Positions 40,630-50,628 are shown, numbered from the stretch's first letter. The stretch is 64,000 nucleotides of DNA from Bartonella sp. DB5-6 (GCF_000278115.1 NZ_JH725115.1:62001-126000); one strand, 5' to 3'. Notes: generated from the sequence alone by a model not told the origin. A program made the numbers and translations.

Positions 40630-40938
40630 TTATATCACATCTGTGATCGACCTTTTTAATTTTTCGAGCTCAGCTTTGCTTTTTTTGAGGTTTTTTTTGC
40701 ATTTATGGTATGCAAGCCAATTGGTTAAACTTCCTAATAAAATACCAAGACCGAAAAAAATAAAGAGCCATATAAAAAGTGGAGCGTGATAAGTAAAATT
40801 TCCAGAGCTTATCCGAAAAGGATCAAGAGTTAATGTAACTATTTGACGATTAGTTACGATAAAAGCAAGCAAAAATGCCGTGAGAATCACCAAAATAATT
40901 GCTAAAAAGAAACGTTTAATTGTCATAATTTTACTCAT
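40630..40938 (-). CDS. LapA-domain (DUF1049) inner-membrane protein
   Basis: 102 residues with two hydrophobic helices (residues about 9-29 and 48-72) and a basic, coiled-coil-like C-terminal tail rich in Lys. This is the layout of the LapA/DUF1049 family, whose E. coli members act with LapB in LPS assembly control. The ATG overlaps the ihfB stop (ATGA), an arrangement frequent in Rhizobiales. Confidence 0.82.
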   Translation of the reverse strand: MSKIMTIKRFFLAIILVILTAFLLAFIVTNRQIVTLTLDPFRISSGNFTYHAPLFIWLFIFFGLGILLGSLTNWLAYHKCKKNLKKSKAELEKLKRSITDVI

Positions 40939-41213
40939 TGATTAAGACGATCACGCAAATCCTTACCAGTTTTGAAAAAAGGAATCCATTTTTCTTCAAC
41001 AACAACAGCTTCACCTGTTCGAGGGTTACGACCTTTACGTCCTGAGCGGCCTTTGACGGAAAAAGCTCCAAATCCGCGAAGTTCAACACGATTGCCATTC
41101 GCGAGTGCTGTTGCAATTTCCTCAAAAATAGCATTCACAATATTTTCCACATCACGTTGAAAGAGATGCGGGTTCTGACGGGCAATAATTTGTACAAGCT
41201 CTGATTTAACCAA
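40935..41213 (-). CDS. ihfB: Integration host factor beta subunit
   Basis: 92 residues if started at the TTG at 41213 (reading [17 protein letters not shown]), the normal IHF-beta length, with GAGG 6 nt upstream. The alternative GTG at 41234 adds seven residues without a good ribosome binding site. The beta-arm with the DNA-intercalating proline lies in [13 protein letters not shown]. With IHF-alpha it bends DNA in replication, recombination and transcription. Confidence 0.93.
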   Translation of the reverse strand: MVKSELVQIIARQNPHLFQRDVENIVNAIFEEIATALANGNRVELRGFGAFSVKGRSGRKGRNPRTGEAVVVEEKWIPFFKTGKDLRDRLNQ

Positions 41214-41387
41214 AATAGCCTCGCTTTCACACAAAAAGGTTTTCTATAATTGCACATTACAATATATAAATGGATGAAAGCAAAATAAAACCAAGAAAAA
41301 ACAAATTGCAAGAAACAAAATTTTAAAATACATCTTATAAGTGGTATCAAATTGAAAAACACGGAACATTTAAAAGATTAGGATAGT

Positions 41388-42032
41388 ATGTCCGTACACA
41401 ATCATTATGAAGCTTTTTCACCGCAATCGTCTTTTGGTGATGTTTTTAAAAAAGCATCTCACCATTCGCGTCGTATTAGCATATTAAAATTTTTTTTACC
41501 TCTCTTAGCACTAATGGTAGCGTTCATTTTTTGCTGGTTTACATTTTCCTTTACTCCCGTTGCTTCTGATCCTGTGAGTTTGAATAGCAAAGAAGAGGGG
41601 GTAATGAAATTGACAATGCTCAATCCAAAATTAGAAGGTTACACGCGCTCTCGTGAACCTTATTGGCTTAAAGCAAAAGAGGCGTTTCAAGATCGTACAC
41701 GTTCTGGAGTAATTGGGTTACAAAGCATTACAGCTGAAGTGTTTGTGGGCAAACAAAAACGCGTTTTTCTCAATGCACAAGGGGGATTTTACGATAATAT
41801 TAATGGTTATTTACAGTTGGATAAGCCATTTACCATTACAACAAATGACGGAATGGTTGCACAGTTTATAGCAGCAAATATTAATTTGTCAGAGGGGCAA
41901 TTAAATACAAAACAACCTGTCAATATTCAGCGTGCAGGTTTACATCTTGTAGCAAATGCTTTGCAAGTTCGAGAAAAAGGACAAAACATATACTTTCATG
42001 GTGGTGTGCATTTAGTGTTTGACAAACAATGA
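41388..42032 (+). CDS. lptC: LPS export periplasmic bridge protein LptC
   Basis: 214 residues. One N-terminal membrane helix (about residues 32-55) anchors a periplasmic beta-jellyroll domain resembling LptC (KLTMLNPKLEGYTRSREPYWLKA). AGGATAGT precedes the ATG. It heads lptC-lptA-lptB, the machinery that moves LPS from the inner membrane to the LptD translocon. Confidence 0.88.
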   Translation: MSVHNHYEAFSPQSSFGDVFKKASHHSRRISILKFFLPLLALMVAFIFCWFTFSFTPVASDPVSLNSKEEGVMKLTMLNPKLEGYTRSREPYWLKAKEAFQDRTRSGVIGLQSITAEVFVGKQKRVFLNAQGGFYDNINGYLQLDKPFTITTNDGMVAQFIAANINLSEGQLNTKQPVNIQRAGLHLVANALQVREKGQNIYFHGGVHLVFDKQ

Positions 42033-42114
42033 GAGGGTATCAATACGAATTTAAATGATCTTTATGAGAGAAAAGTATGTGTATATATGAACAAAAGAAT
42101 ATGAGAGTAGTGAA

Positions 42115-42723
42115 ATGAAGCCGAAGGGATCATACAAAAAATGGATTGGTGTAAGTTTGGCTTTGAGTTTAGGAATATTAGGGGTTGGAACAGCTTTTGG
42201 ATATACTGAAAATGCCCATTTTGGGATAAATTTATCAAATGACAAAGAACCCCTAGAACTCTATGCAAATTCTTTAGAAATACTTGATAAAGAGGGAATA
42301 GCACTCTTTAATGGTGATGTTTCGGTTGTTCAAGGTGAGCGTCTTCTGCGAACAGCAAAATTAGTTGTTTACTACGATAAAGCGCATAAAGTTGCTGATA
42401 AGGGCCCAATAGATACGAAAGCATCTCCACCTGCTTGGTTTGGCTCGACAGGTATTAAGAAAATGGAAGCTTTAGGAAAAGTATATATAAAAATTGCCAC
42501 ACAAATCGCTACGGGTGATAAAGGCGTTTTTGACGGAAAGTCGAAAATAATGAGCTTAACAGGAAAGAATGTTGTTTTAACTGATGGTAATAATGTGGCA
42601 ACAGGGTGCAAACTAACGGCAGATATGAAAAGCGGGAAGGCTTTTCTAGAAGGATGTGATACTTCTGAGAAAAAGGGCCGTGTTTCTATTATTTTTAAAC
42701 AAAGTCAACAGAATGGCCATTAA
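42115..42723 (+). CDS. lptA: LPS export periplasmic protein LptA (OstA-like)
   Basis: 202 residues with a signal-peptide-like N-terminus (residues about 10-31, ending GVGTAFGY). The OstA-like domain includes ANSLEILDKEGIALFNGDVSVVQGERLLRTAKLVVYYD. LptA polymers bridge LptC and LptD. The gene is 82 bp after lptC and 6 bp before lptB. Confidence 0.9.
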   Translation: MKPKGSYKKWIGVSLALSLGILGVGTAFGYTENAHFGINLSNDKEPLELYANSLEILDKEGIALFNGDVSVVQGERLLRTAKLVVYYDKAHKVADKGPIDTKASPPAWFGSTGIKKMEALGKVYIKIATQIATGDKGVFDGKSKIMSLTGKNVVLTDGNNVATGCKLTADMKSGKAFLEGCDTSEKKGRVSIIFKQSQQNGH

Positions 42724-42729
42724 GATTTC

Positions 42730-43524
42730 ATGTTTGGAATCAAAAGAAAAAAACAGATGGACCAACATGATCTTACAGGTGAAGCTTTAAAAAAGCGCTT
42801 AAAGGGAACTTTAATTGCCAGTCATTTGATTAAAGTTTACCGCGGAAGACAGGTTGTTAATGGTGTGTCTTTTGGCATTCGTACTGGAGAGGCCGTTGGC
42901 ATTTTAGGTCCTAATGGTGCGGGAAAAACAACCTGTTTTTATATGGTTACCGGTCTCATTAAATCTGATGGAGGGTCCATTAAAATTGATGGCTTTGATA
43001 TCACGCATCTTCCGATGTATCGACGTGCTCGTTTAGGTATTGGATATCTTCCGCAGGAAGCTTCTATTTTTCGTGGTCTTTCAGTAGAAGATAACATTAA
43101 AGCTGTTTTAGAGGTCGTTGAAAAAGATCACCTTAAACGACGAGAAGAGTTAGAGAGTCTTTTGCATGAGTTTAAAATTGACCATTTACGTAAAATGTCT
43201 GCTCTTTCTTTATCAGGGGGAGAACGTCGGCGGCTTGAAATCGCGCGTGCTTTAGCTTCTCGCCCAAATTTTATGTTACTTGATGAACCATTTGCAGGAA
43301 TTGATCCTATCGCCATTTTTGATATTCAGCAGCTTATTCGTCATTTAACACGACGTGGAATTGGTGTTTTGATAACGGATCATAATGTGCGCGAAACATT
43401 GGGACTTGTCGACCGCGCTTATATTATTCATGCGGGACAAGTGTTAGTTCACGGTTGTCCTAATGATATTATTAACAATGTTGATGTACGTAGGATTTAT
43501 TTAGGAAATCAATTTTCTCTCTGA
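42730..43524 (+). CDS. lptB: LPS export ABC transporter ATPase
   Basis: 264 residues. The Walker A box is GPNGAGKTTCFYMVTG, the signature is LSGGERRRLEIARAL, Walker B is FMLLDEPFAGIDP, and the switch histidine is in LITDHNVRETL. It powers LptFG extraction of LPS. In related genera rpoN and hpf follow. Here only a decayed hpf is found before ptsN. Confidence 0.97.
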   Translation: MFGIKRKKQMDQHDLTGEALKKRLKGTLIASHLIKVYRGRQVVNGVSFGIRTGEAVGILGPNGAGKTTCFYMVTGLIKSDGGSIKIDGFDITHLPMYRRARLGIGYLPQEASIFRGLSVEDNIKAVLEVVEKDHLKRREELESLLHEFKIDHLRKMSALSLSGGERRRLEIARALASRPNFMLLDEPFAGIDPIAIFDIQQLIRHLTRRGIGVLITDHNVRETLGLVDRAYIIHAGQVLVHGCPNDIINNVDVRRIYLGNQFSL

Positions 43525-44236
43525 TTTTACAGTCTTTATGCGTTCTCATTTAAGCTTAGACGGATCAACGTGATAAGCACAAGAGCCATTTTCATATGTT
43601 TAAGTAATCAAAAATATTCCACAGGAGTGAATGAGACTTCATTTTAATTCTTAAATACAACTGTTGACCGATATGTGTTTTCATCACATAATTAAGAAAA
43701 ATAGTTGCTTATTTTGTCACAACACATTTATTTATAATGATAATTAAACATTTTGCTTGTTGAATGAAAAATCCAAATACAGTAAGAGTTCCTAGTCTCA
43801 AATCTTCATATGGTGAATCAATTAAAAGCCATTTAAAAAGGACTAAAATGCCTCTCAAGAACAGTTATCAATTTATTGGGAGCTAGCAATGAGTATGATG
43901 GTGCCGGTATATAGAAGCTGTGGTAATATTGTTAAAAGCTGTAAATAAAATAAGGTGATACAGTTGTTGGAAAATAGGTGTTTTTGTTTGATTACACAAT
44001 AAGACTTCCTCTAATGGTTGTATTTATCGCATTATTGCTAAGAAGTTCCTTATTTATGCCAAAACTTCTTTTATGACTATAATCTTAAACTGAATTTTTG
44101 CTGAGTTGTGAAAAAGGAACTCATCAAAGTACGGTGATTCTATTATTATTATCGGTTTAGTTTGCTTTTGATTGTACCGTGGAGAAAATATCCCTAGATT
44201 AACATAATAATGAATGATAAACGAGGCTATAAATAA
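43525..44236. other. Gene-free stretch between lptB and the hpf remnant
   Basis: About 710 bp without an intact coding frame. It is where rpoN lies in Brucella and rhizobia, but I could not recognise any RpoN motif in six frames by eye. It may be heavily decayed coding DNA. Confidence 0.5.
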
Positions 44237-44809
44237 ATGCGCGTGTTGTTGAAAGTTACATAGATACTAATAATGCTTTTCATTATTGAATTAAGCAATA
44301 TGTCGAGGATGCTGTTTTAGATATTTTGATGGTAACGCTATGTGTTATATATATTATGGTTACCGAATAGGATTTGTGGTATTTTGGTGGTTTGCGTTGT
44401 GCATTTAAAAACGGAAGCGCAATTGCGGATATCAGATAAAATCTGTAAATCTCTTTAAAATAACCATTGAACGATTTAAAGCCCTCAAATTGTTGTAGTC
44501 AGGCAGCACTAAAGCCCCACGCTATATTGTCGAAGTAAAGTACTATTTTGTCTCGATGTGCTTCTCATTTTATAGGAGCTAATTTAAAAAAGAAAGGAAA
44601 AGTTTGGTAAAGAATTGTACACCAACTTCTGTAGCGGAACGGTCATTAAATTTATGAATGATGGTCTTTACTCATGTTGTAGGGAAATTAATTTTATGGA
44701 TAACTTCATTTCTTTGTTTTCTCATGCTGTTAATGAGGATCTGAATGCTATTTATTGTTGCGCTGAGAGTGATATGAGATGAATTGAATTATCACCCATT
44801 ATAAATTGA
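44237..44809 (+). pseudogene. hpf: Remnant of the long ribosome hibernation-promoting factor gene
   Basis: Pieces of HPF appear in order in changing frames: IDTNNAFHY and KQYVEDAVLDI (about 44270-44325), FDGN, VVHLKTEAQLRISDK (44396-44440), IERFKALK (44466-44489), APRYIVEV (44514-44537) and the C-terminal HAVNEDLNAIYCCAESD (about 44722-44773). Between them are several frameshifts and stop codons. Both the N-terminal S30AE domain and the C-terminal dimerisation domain can be traced. The location between lptB and ptsN is the standard position of hpf in Rhizobiales, which supports the reading. Confidence 0.72.
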
Positions 44810-44917
44810 AAAGTAACGTCACATGTGATGATGCAAGAAAGTGAGAGAACTTTAGGTATCTGCACTTTTTACAGGTTTATTGGTGAGCATTTGAGCGTGT
44901 AAAAGGAAAATTAAAGT

Positions 44918-45382
44918 ATGAATTTGAGTGAGTTAATTGCACCGGAAGCAATTATTCCGGTTCTTAAGGCAAATTCGAAGAAACAAGTTCTGCAAATTTT
45001 AGCTGAAAAAGCTGCTGAACTAACAGGTCTTAGTGAACGTGTAATTTTTGATATTGTTTTGCAGCGTGAAAAATTAGGTTCAACGGGTCTGGGTGGCGGT
45101 ATTGCGATTCCTCATGGAAAATTGCTTGGTATTAACAAGATCATTGGTATCTTTGCACGCCTTGAAAGCCCCGTTGATTTTGAAGCTCTCGATGACGAGC
45201 CTATTGATCTTGTTTTTCTCCTTTTAGCACCTGAGAATGCAGGTGCAGATCACTTAAAAGCTTTGTCGCAGATTGCGCGTGTTTTGCGTCATGCTGATGT
45301 TGTTCAAAAATTGCGCAATACTCATGATGCCAGCGCACTTTATGCTTTATTGATTCAAAATTCAGAATCAAATGCCGCTTAA
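44918..45382 (+). CDS. ptsN: Nitrogen-type phosphotransferase EIIA(Ntr)
   Basis: 154 residues. The phosphoryl-accepting histidine is H66 in GLGGGIAIPHGKL. The usual EIIA-Man/Fru/Ntr fold signature LVFLLLAPENAGADHLKALSQIARVL follows. It is the end point of the PtsP-NPr-PtsN relay that senses nitrogen and potassium status. With rpoN not detectable and hpf ruined next to it, only its PTS-Ntr role can persist at this locus. Confidence 0.95.
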   Translation: MNLSELIAPEAIIPVLKANSKKQVLQILAEKAAELTGLSERVIFDIVLQREKLGSTGLGGGIAIPHGKLLGINKIIGIFARLESPVDFEALDDEPIDLVFLLLAPENAGADHLKALSQIARVLRHADVVQKLRNTHDASALYALLIQNSESNAA

Positions 45383-46488
45383 AAGACAGTGGGGTATATT
45401 GCGGATAGTTTATCACAAAGTGGGTTAGAAAATGGCATAATTTATGCTTAAAAAACTGAGGATTACTAATCATATTATGTAATTTTGAAGAAGTTGCTAT
45501 CAAGAAATTTTTCATATTAAAAATGGGAGAGGATAGAAAAAATCACAGACTTTCGCTATTTTTCATGTACACAGCCCTTAATTATCACGCTTTTAGGCCT
45601 ATTTAATAAGTTGGGTATTACAAATTGGTCTTTTTTCTTAATCAGTGTGATTTGAATATTTTTTGATAATGTTGGTATTTAGGTCTTAAAGTGAGATAAG
45701 GGTTATCATTTCTTTATGTAAGCTGACGAAGGAGGCCAACGGTCTAAGAGCAGGTTTGCTTTAAGTATCAGTTCTTGCATAGAACCCAATACTGAAAAAA
45801 CGATTTTGTACGGTAAGAATGAAAATGAGAGGTTTTAGATTGGGTAAGAGGATTTTTTTACGCATGTACAAGCTTGTTTAATCACGGTTTAATTAATTAG
45901 GAAGTTGTTAAAAAAAACTATAAGGTAGAAGGTTTAGGAACAGCTATGACAAGAAATACATCAAAACAATACGGTTAAACTAATGTAGATTGTTGAAATC
46001 TCTTCAGAAATTGGCAATTGAAAATGGGAAGACGTATAGTAAAGGTAAATGGCATCAAGGCAGGCAAAATTACGTAGAATAGTCAAGGTCGGAGCTATAC
46101 ATTCTATGTTGTATAGTAAATATGCTGATAACTTTTTGCGAAAAGGCTTTAAGGCCGTGAAAAGACGACATTGAATACATACTATGAACACACAATAACC
46201 AAGAAGAGGTGTTCGCGATTTTTATTAACCAAGTGCATTGAGTGTGTTAAGTTTATAAATAATATTTGAAAAGCTATATATTGTTTTTTAGTTTTTCTAT
46301 TGAATTAAAGAGTTCATGTTTTAATAACAACCAAAGGGTCATGATTGAATGTAAATAAATCTGCTCTTAAATTAGTGCAAAAATATTCTTTCATGAGGGG
46401 AGGATAAAAACTATACTAAGGCGTAGACGAGCTTTTGTTGAGCTTTTTCAATGAAGAAATTTTGTGAAAGACTAAAGAAGTGGGTTAA
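45383..46488. other. Long gene-free stretch after ptsN
   Basis: About 1.1 kb with no credible coding frame, no tRNA-like sequence and no recognisable gene remnant. Short frames on both strands are interrupted and lack ribosome binding sites. Decayed coding DNA is a possible explanation. Confidence 0.5.
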
Positions 46489-46998
46489 ATGAAGATGTTT
46501 GAAAAGACTTTTATTGCTGCATCTATAATGGTTTTAGTTACAGCAGGAGCAGCATGTGCACAAGTGCCAAGCCGTCTAAATCAATTTGAGGCTTGGGGAG
46601 CTTATTCTTATAAATCGCCCAAAAATACAATTTGCTACGTATTGTCAGTACCTTTGGAGGCACTTCCAACGACGGTTAATCATGGCGATAATTTCTTTTT
46701 GGTTACCAAGCGCTCGAATTCACCTGTTGTGTTTGAACCACAATTCATGGCTGGTTATACCCTTAAAGAAGGATCAAAAGTTATTGTTACTATTGGAGGG
46801 CAGGATTTTGATTTTTTCACAAAGGATTCTTCCGCTTGGTTGGCGTCACCAGAGTCAGAAAAACAACTTGTTTCTGCTATGCGTGCTGGAAGAAATATGA
46901 CGGTGAAGGCGACCTCAAAACGGGGAACCCATACGACTTACACTTATTCCTTAAAAGGAGTCACCGCTGCATTAAGTGCGGTCCAGAAATGCCATTAA
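46489..46998 (+). CDS. Invasion-associated locus B (IalB) family secreted protein
   Basis: 169 residues with a clear signal peptide (residues 1-24, ending GAACAQ). The mature domain has the IalB pattern: FEAWGAYSYKSPKNTICYVL, KVIVTIGGQDFDFFTKDSSAW and VSAMRAGRNMTVKATSKRG, followed by TYSLKGVTAALSAVQKC. Two cysteines (in NTICYV and at QKC) could form a disulfide. In Bartonella IalB itself aids erythrocyte invasion. This protein is a family relative and its own role is not known. It may be a second copy rather than the ialAB-locus gene. Confidence 0.85.
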   Translation: MKMFEKTFIAASIMVLVTAGAACAQVPSRLNQFEAWGAYSYKSPKNTICYVLSVPLEALPTTVNHGDNFFLVTKRSNSPVVFEPQFMAGYTLKEGSKVIVTIGGQDFDFFTKDSSAWLASPESEKQLVSAMRAGRNMTVKATSKRGTHTTYTYSLKGVTAALSAVQKCH

Positions 46999-47039
46999 GG
47001 TCTCTGTAACTCTAAAATAGTGGTATAAATTAGAAAACA

Positions 47040-48269
47040 ATGTCTGTTTCATATGATCTTAGACCGGTTGGTGAATGTCCAGCACGAGGCACAGATAACG
47101 TTGTCGTGAAAGAGAGGTCTAAGCTTTCCTTAATTGGCTTATCGCAAAATGAAATGATGCAAGCCTTAAAGACTATTGGTGTTCCAGAACGTCAAATACG
47201 TATGCGTGTACGCCAAATTTGGCATTGGCTTTATGTGCGTGGTGTTTCAAATTTTAATGAAATGCTGAATATTTCTAAACCAATGCAAGAAATGCTTAAA
47301 AGTCATTTTTCCATTGCACGTCCGGAAATTGTCTGGGAACAAATATCAAAAGATGGTACGCGTAAATGGCTCTTGCGCTTTCCAGCACGTGGGGCTGGAA
47401 GACCTGTTGAAATTGAGACAGTCTACATTCCTGAAGAAGGGCGTGGTACTTTATGTCTTTCATCTCAGGTAGGGTGTACGCTAACCTGTTCTTTTTGCCA
47501 TACGGGAACGCAAGTTCTAGTTCGTAATCTGACAGCGGAAGAAATTTTGGCGCAATTATTGGTTGCACGTGATTGTTTGGGGGATTTTCCTGATAGAAAT
47601 ACTCCTGATGGGGCAATTGTTCCAGTTGAAGGGCGCAAGATCACCAATATCGTTATGATGGGAATGGGGGAGCCACTTTATAATTTTGAAGCAGTTAAAA
47701 AAGCTTTATTAATTGCTTCCGATGGAGATGGGCTTTCTTTATCAAAACGCCGAATTACGCTTTCAACCAGCGGGGTCGTTCCAGGAATTATCCGAACCGG
47801 AGAGGAAATTGGTGTTATGTTGGCGATTTCACTTCACGCAGTACATGATACGCTAAGGGATATGCTTGTCCCGATCAATAAAAAATATCCACTTGCTTTG
47901 TTAATGAATGCTTGCCGTAATTATCCTGGTCTTTCTAATGCAAAGCGAATTACATTTGAATATGTTATGCTGAAAGACATAAATGATAGTTTGGATGATG
48001 CCAAACGGTTGGTCCAGTTACTTAAAGGTATTCCTGCTAAGATCAATTTGATACCTTTTAATCCATGGCCAGGGACGAATTATCAATGTTCTGATTGGGA
48101 ACAAATTGAGCGTTTTGCTGATGTGGTTAATCAAGCAGGTTATGCCTCACCTATTCGGGTGCCGCGCGGACGCGATATTTTAGCTGCATGTGGTCAGCTC
48201 AAATCTGCTTCAGAACGTTTACGTAAGTCTGAACGTGTGCAATTTGAAGATGCGGTTGCCAGTCAATGA
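47040..48269 (+). CDS. rlmN: Dual-specificity 23S rRNA A2503/tRNA A37 C2-methyltransferase
   Basis: 409 residues. The radical SAM cluster motif is [17 protein letters not shown], followed by [15 protein letters not shown] and [13 protein letters not shown]. The methyl-carrying and catalytic cysteines are present near the C-terminus (DILAACGQL). The N-terminus has an extra 25 residues that may not be translated, but no better-supported start was seen. Its stop is adjacent to the stop of the convergent LysE-type gene. Confidence 0.95.
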   Translation: MSVSYDLRPVGECPARGTDNVVVKERSKLSLIGLSQNEMMQALKTIGVPERQIRMRVRQIWHWLYVRGVSNFNEMLNISKPMQEMLKSHFSIARPEIVWEQISKDGTRKWLLRFPARGAGRPVEIETVYIPEEGRGTLCLSSQVGCTLTCSFCHTGTQVLVRNLTAEEILAQLLVARDCLGDFPDRNTPDGAIVPVEGRKITNIVMMGMGEPLYNFEAVKKALLIASDGDGLSLSKRRITLSTSGVVPGIIRTGEEIGVMLAISLHAVHDTLRDMLVPINKKYPLALLMNACRNYPGLSNAKRITFEYVMLKDINDSLDDAKRLVQLLKGIPAKINLIPFNPWPGTNYQCSDWEQIERFADVVNQAGYASPIRVPRGRDILAACGQLKSASERLRKSERVQFEDAVASQ

Positions 48270-48270
48270 C

Positions 48271-48909
48271 TCAATTTTCAGCTATAAGGAGGTGAAGAGC
48301 AAAGCTGGTAAAAGTACCAGCAATAAGCCAGTTAAGAAAACGCATATAAAGAGGATTTTGTTTGAGGCTTTGCAAAAGTTTGTGCGCCATAAAAACCGCG
48401 GAAATTGTAATGGGGAGAGAAATAGGGATATAAGAAAGTCCTAAAATGAGTAATTTCTGTGTCGCCATAGGATCTTTAGCATTGATAAATTGCGGTAAAA
48501 AGGTCACATTAAAGAGAATGATCTTGGGATTTAAAAGATTAATTCCAATACCAGCGAAATAGTTGCGTTTAAAGCTTTGGTATTTAGATGGTGCTGGTTC
48601 AACAGAAAATGTTAAGTGTTTACGTAATGCTTGAATAGCAAACCATAAGAGATAAAAAGCACCAGCAATTTTAAGAAGAACAAAAGCGTGCGGTGAAGCA
48701 AAAATAAGAGCTGATAAACCAAGTGCTACGGCGGTAACTTGAATAGCAAAGCCTGTTGCACTCCCTAAAGCACACATGACTCCGGCTTTTTTGCTTTGTG
48801 TAATGGTCCGTCCTATAGAAAGCATCATATCAGGTCCTGGAATAAGTGCTAAAATCAAAGATGCCGCAGAAAACTGTATTAAAATAGACCATTCAGGAAG
48901 AAATGACAT
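48271..48909 (-). CDS. LysE/RhtB-family amino-acid exporter
   Basis: 212 residues with about six membrane helices. The family motif SLILALIPGPDMMLSIGRTITQSKKAG is at residues 17-43, with GINLLNPKIILF in the middle. Members export amino acids such as lysine, threonine or homoserine lactone-like compounds. The substrate is not predictable. Its leader has self-complementary repeats that sequester the Shine-Dalgarno (listed separately). Confidence 0.9.
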   Translation of the reverse strand: MSFLPEWSILIQFSAASLILALIPGPDMMLSIGRTITQSKKAGVMCALGSATGFAIQVTAVALGLSALIFASPHAFVLLKIAGAFYLLWFAIQALRKHLTFSVEPAPSKYQSFKRNYFAGIGINLLNPKIILFNVTFLPQFINAKDPMATQKLLILGLSYIPISLPITISAVFMAHKLLQSLKQNPLYMRFLNWLIAGTFTSFALHLLIAEN

Positions 48910-48912
48910 ATA

Positions 48913-48980
48913 AACCTCTTCATTATCGTGTAAAGAGGTTCAAATAACTTACACCTCTTACAAAAAATGCTTCTTTACAC
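48913..48980 (-). promoter_or_regulatory. Leader with mutually exclusive hairpins covering the LysE-type gene's ribosome binding site
   Basis: In the transcript AACCTCTT (48940-48933) can pair with AAGAGGTT (48920-48913), which contains the Shine-Dalgarno AAGAGG 5 nt before the ATG. The same segment can instead pair with AAGAGGT (48959-48953), and its neighbour CTTTACAC with GTGTAAAG (48980-48973). Such alternatives are the layout of a translational switch. Confidence 0.45.
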
Positions 48981-49083
48981 TTTTTTGTTTTTTTGCATCT
49001 TTTAAATGCTGCTCAAAAGGAATTTATTTTCATTTTTTGCATAATTCTAAGTTCAAAGAAAACAAACACAGTAGAATTTTAAA

Positions 49084-50214
49084 ATAAAAAAGTGGCAAAA
49101 TGTTAGAAAGCTTTTTTGGCTTATTCAGGAGGACTGGATACCTTAATTATTCTTAAATGGTTGCAAAACAAACTAGGTGCTGAAGTTGTAACTTTTGCAG
49201 CCGATTTGTGCAGGGGAGGAAGAGTTAGTACTTCATCGTAAAGCTGAAATGCTTGATGTTAAAGAAATCTATATCGAAGATTTGTGCGAAAAATTTGTGC
49301 GTGATTTTGTCTTTCCGATGTTTCGAGCTAATGCAGTTTATGAAGAGTCCTACCTTTTAGTAAGGTCAATGGCCCAAGGTAACAAAAAAAGGCAATGATC
49401 AAGTACGCTTTAAGCTTTCTGCTTATGCACTTAATCCTGATATCAAAATTATTGCTCCATGGCGTGATTGGTTTTTTAAAAGCAGGATGGATTTAATTGA
49501 CTTTGCGCATGCACAGCAAATTCCGGCAGAAAAGGATAAGCAAGGTGAGGTACCTTTTCCGGTTGATGCGAATCTATAGCATACCTCATCAGAGGAAAAA
49601 ATTTTAGAAGATTCGGCTCTTCTTGCTCCTGAATATGTGCATATGCGTACTATTTCGCCGGAAGCTGCTTCAGATCAAGCAACGAGAATCACTATTGGTT
49701 TTAAAGAAGGTGATGTAATCTCGATCAATGGGAAAAGTTTCTCTCCTGTAAAATTACTTTCTAAATTGAATGGTTATGGACGCGACAATGGTATTGGTCG
49801 GTTGGATTTAGTAGAAATCGTTTTGTCGGCATGAAATCGCGTGGCATTTATGAGACACTAGGAGGAACTATTCTTCTAGCTGTTCGTCGAGCGATGGAAT
49901 CTTTGACATTGGATCGGGGTGCGGTTCATTTGAAAGATGAATTAATGCCGTGTTATGCAGAACTTATTTATTACAGCTTTTGATTTTTCCCTGAACGCAA
50001 AATGTTGCAGGCAGCTATTAATTTATCCTAAGAAAATATTGAAAGTGAAGTTACATTAAAACTTTATAAGAGCGATGTGATCGTTGGAGGACGCGAAAGT
50101 AAAAAGTCGCTTTATTCCAATAAATTGGTGACCTTTGAGGATGATGAAGATACTTATGACTAAAAAGATGCTGCTGGCTTTATTAAATTAAATGCTCTAC
50201 GTCTGCGCACATGA
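49084..50214 (+). pseudogene. argG: Decayed argininosuccinate synthase gene
   Basis: ArgG can be followed almost end to end through frame changes. KKWQNVRK comes after an ATA at the expected start, then LAYSGGLDT (49116-), [32 protein letters not shown], a deletion of roughly 40 codons, [103 protein letters not shown] and GFIKLNALRLRT. Start-codon loss, several frameshifts and stops (for example after VDANL at about 49578) leave it non-functional. argG beside rlmN is normal in Rhizobiales. Confidence 0.93.
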
Positions 50215-50338
50215 GAAACACGCTCATCAACACATAGAAACATAACAGAAGTCATTTTGATAGTGTTAAGCGCAGAACATATTTTATATTAAAAGTTGAA
50301 GAAGGTAACTTCTTTAATTGATTTTGGTTACAGACAGA

Positions 50339-50461
50339 TTATTTATCAATTTTGAGTTCAATGCTAGAGGTTTTGCTTTCTTGCTGGTAAGTGTAATAAG
50401 AAAAACCTATAAGAAAAACGAGTAAAGCACCGATAATCAAAACAAGTAAATTGCGATTCAT
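50339..50461 (-). CDS. Small single-pass membrane protein of 40 residues
   Basis: ATG at 50461 opens MNRNLLVLIIGALLVFLIGF, a transmembrane helix, followed by a polar tail (SYYTYQQESKTSSIELKIDK) and TAA. The pattern of MNRN + helix + YxYQ + ...IEI.I(D/G) resembles a conserved rhizobial small membrane protein family. A clear Shine-Dalgarno is lacking. It has a clean start-to-stop frame in an otherwise degraded region. Function unknown. Confidence 0.6.
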   Translation of the reverse strand: MNRNLLVLIIGALLVFLIGFSYYTYQQESKTSSIELKIDK

Positions 50462-50628
50462 AATATTCACACTTTTGTTGACGTAAAATATAAACAGAAT
50501 AATAGGGCAGATGCTAATTATGGCAATAGTATGATAAGAGGTTATGTCTTTTCACTTGCTATTATTGACGAATAAATTCAAGAACCATACACCATATCAT
50601 GAAAGAGTTTAATTTTTAGGATAAAGAA

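Noticed and set aside
43525-44236. Possible rpoN remnant
   Set aside because: Position would fit, but I could not find any RpoN motif, including the RpoN box, in any frame.
50250-50330. AAGAAG-GTAA-CTTCTT hairpin as terminator for argG or the small membrane protein
   Set aside because: The stem has only six pairs and no clear T run follows.
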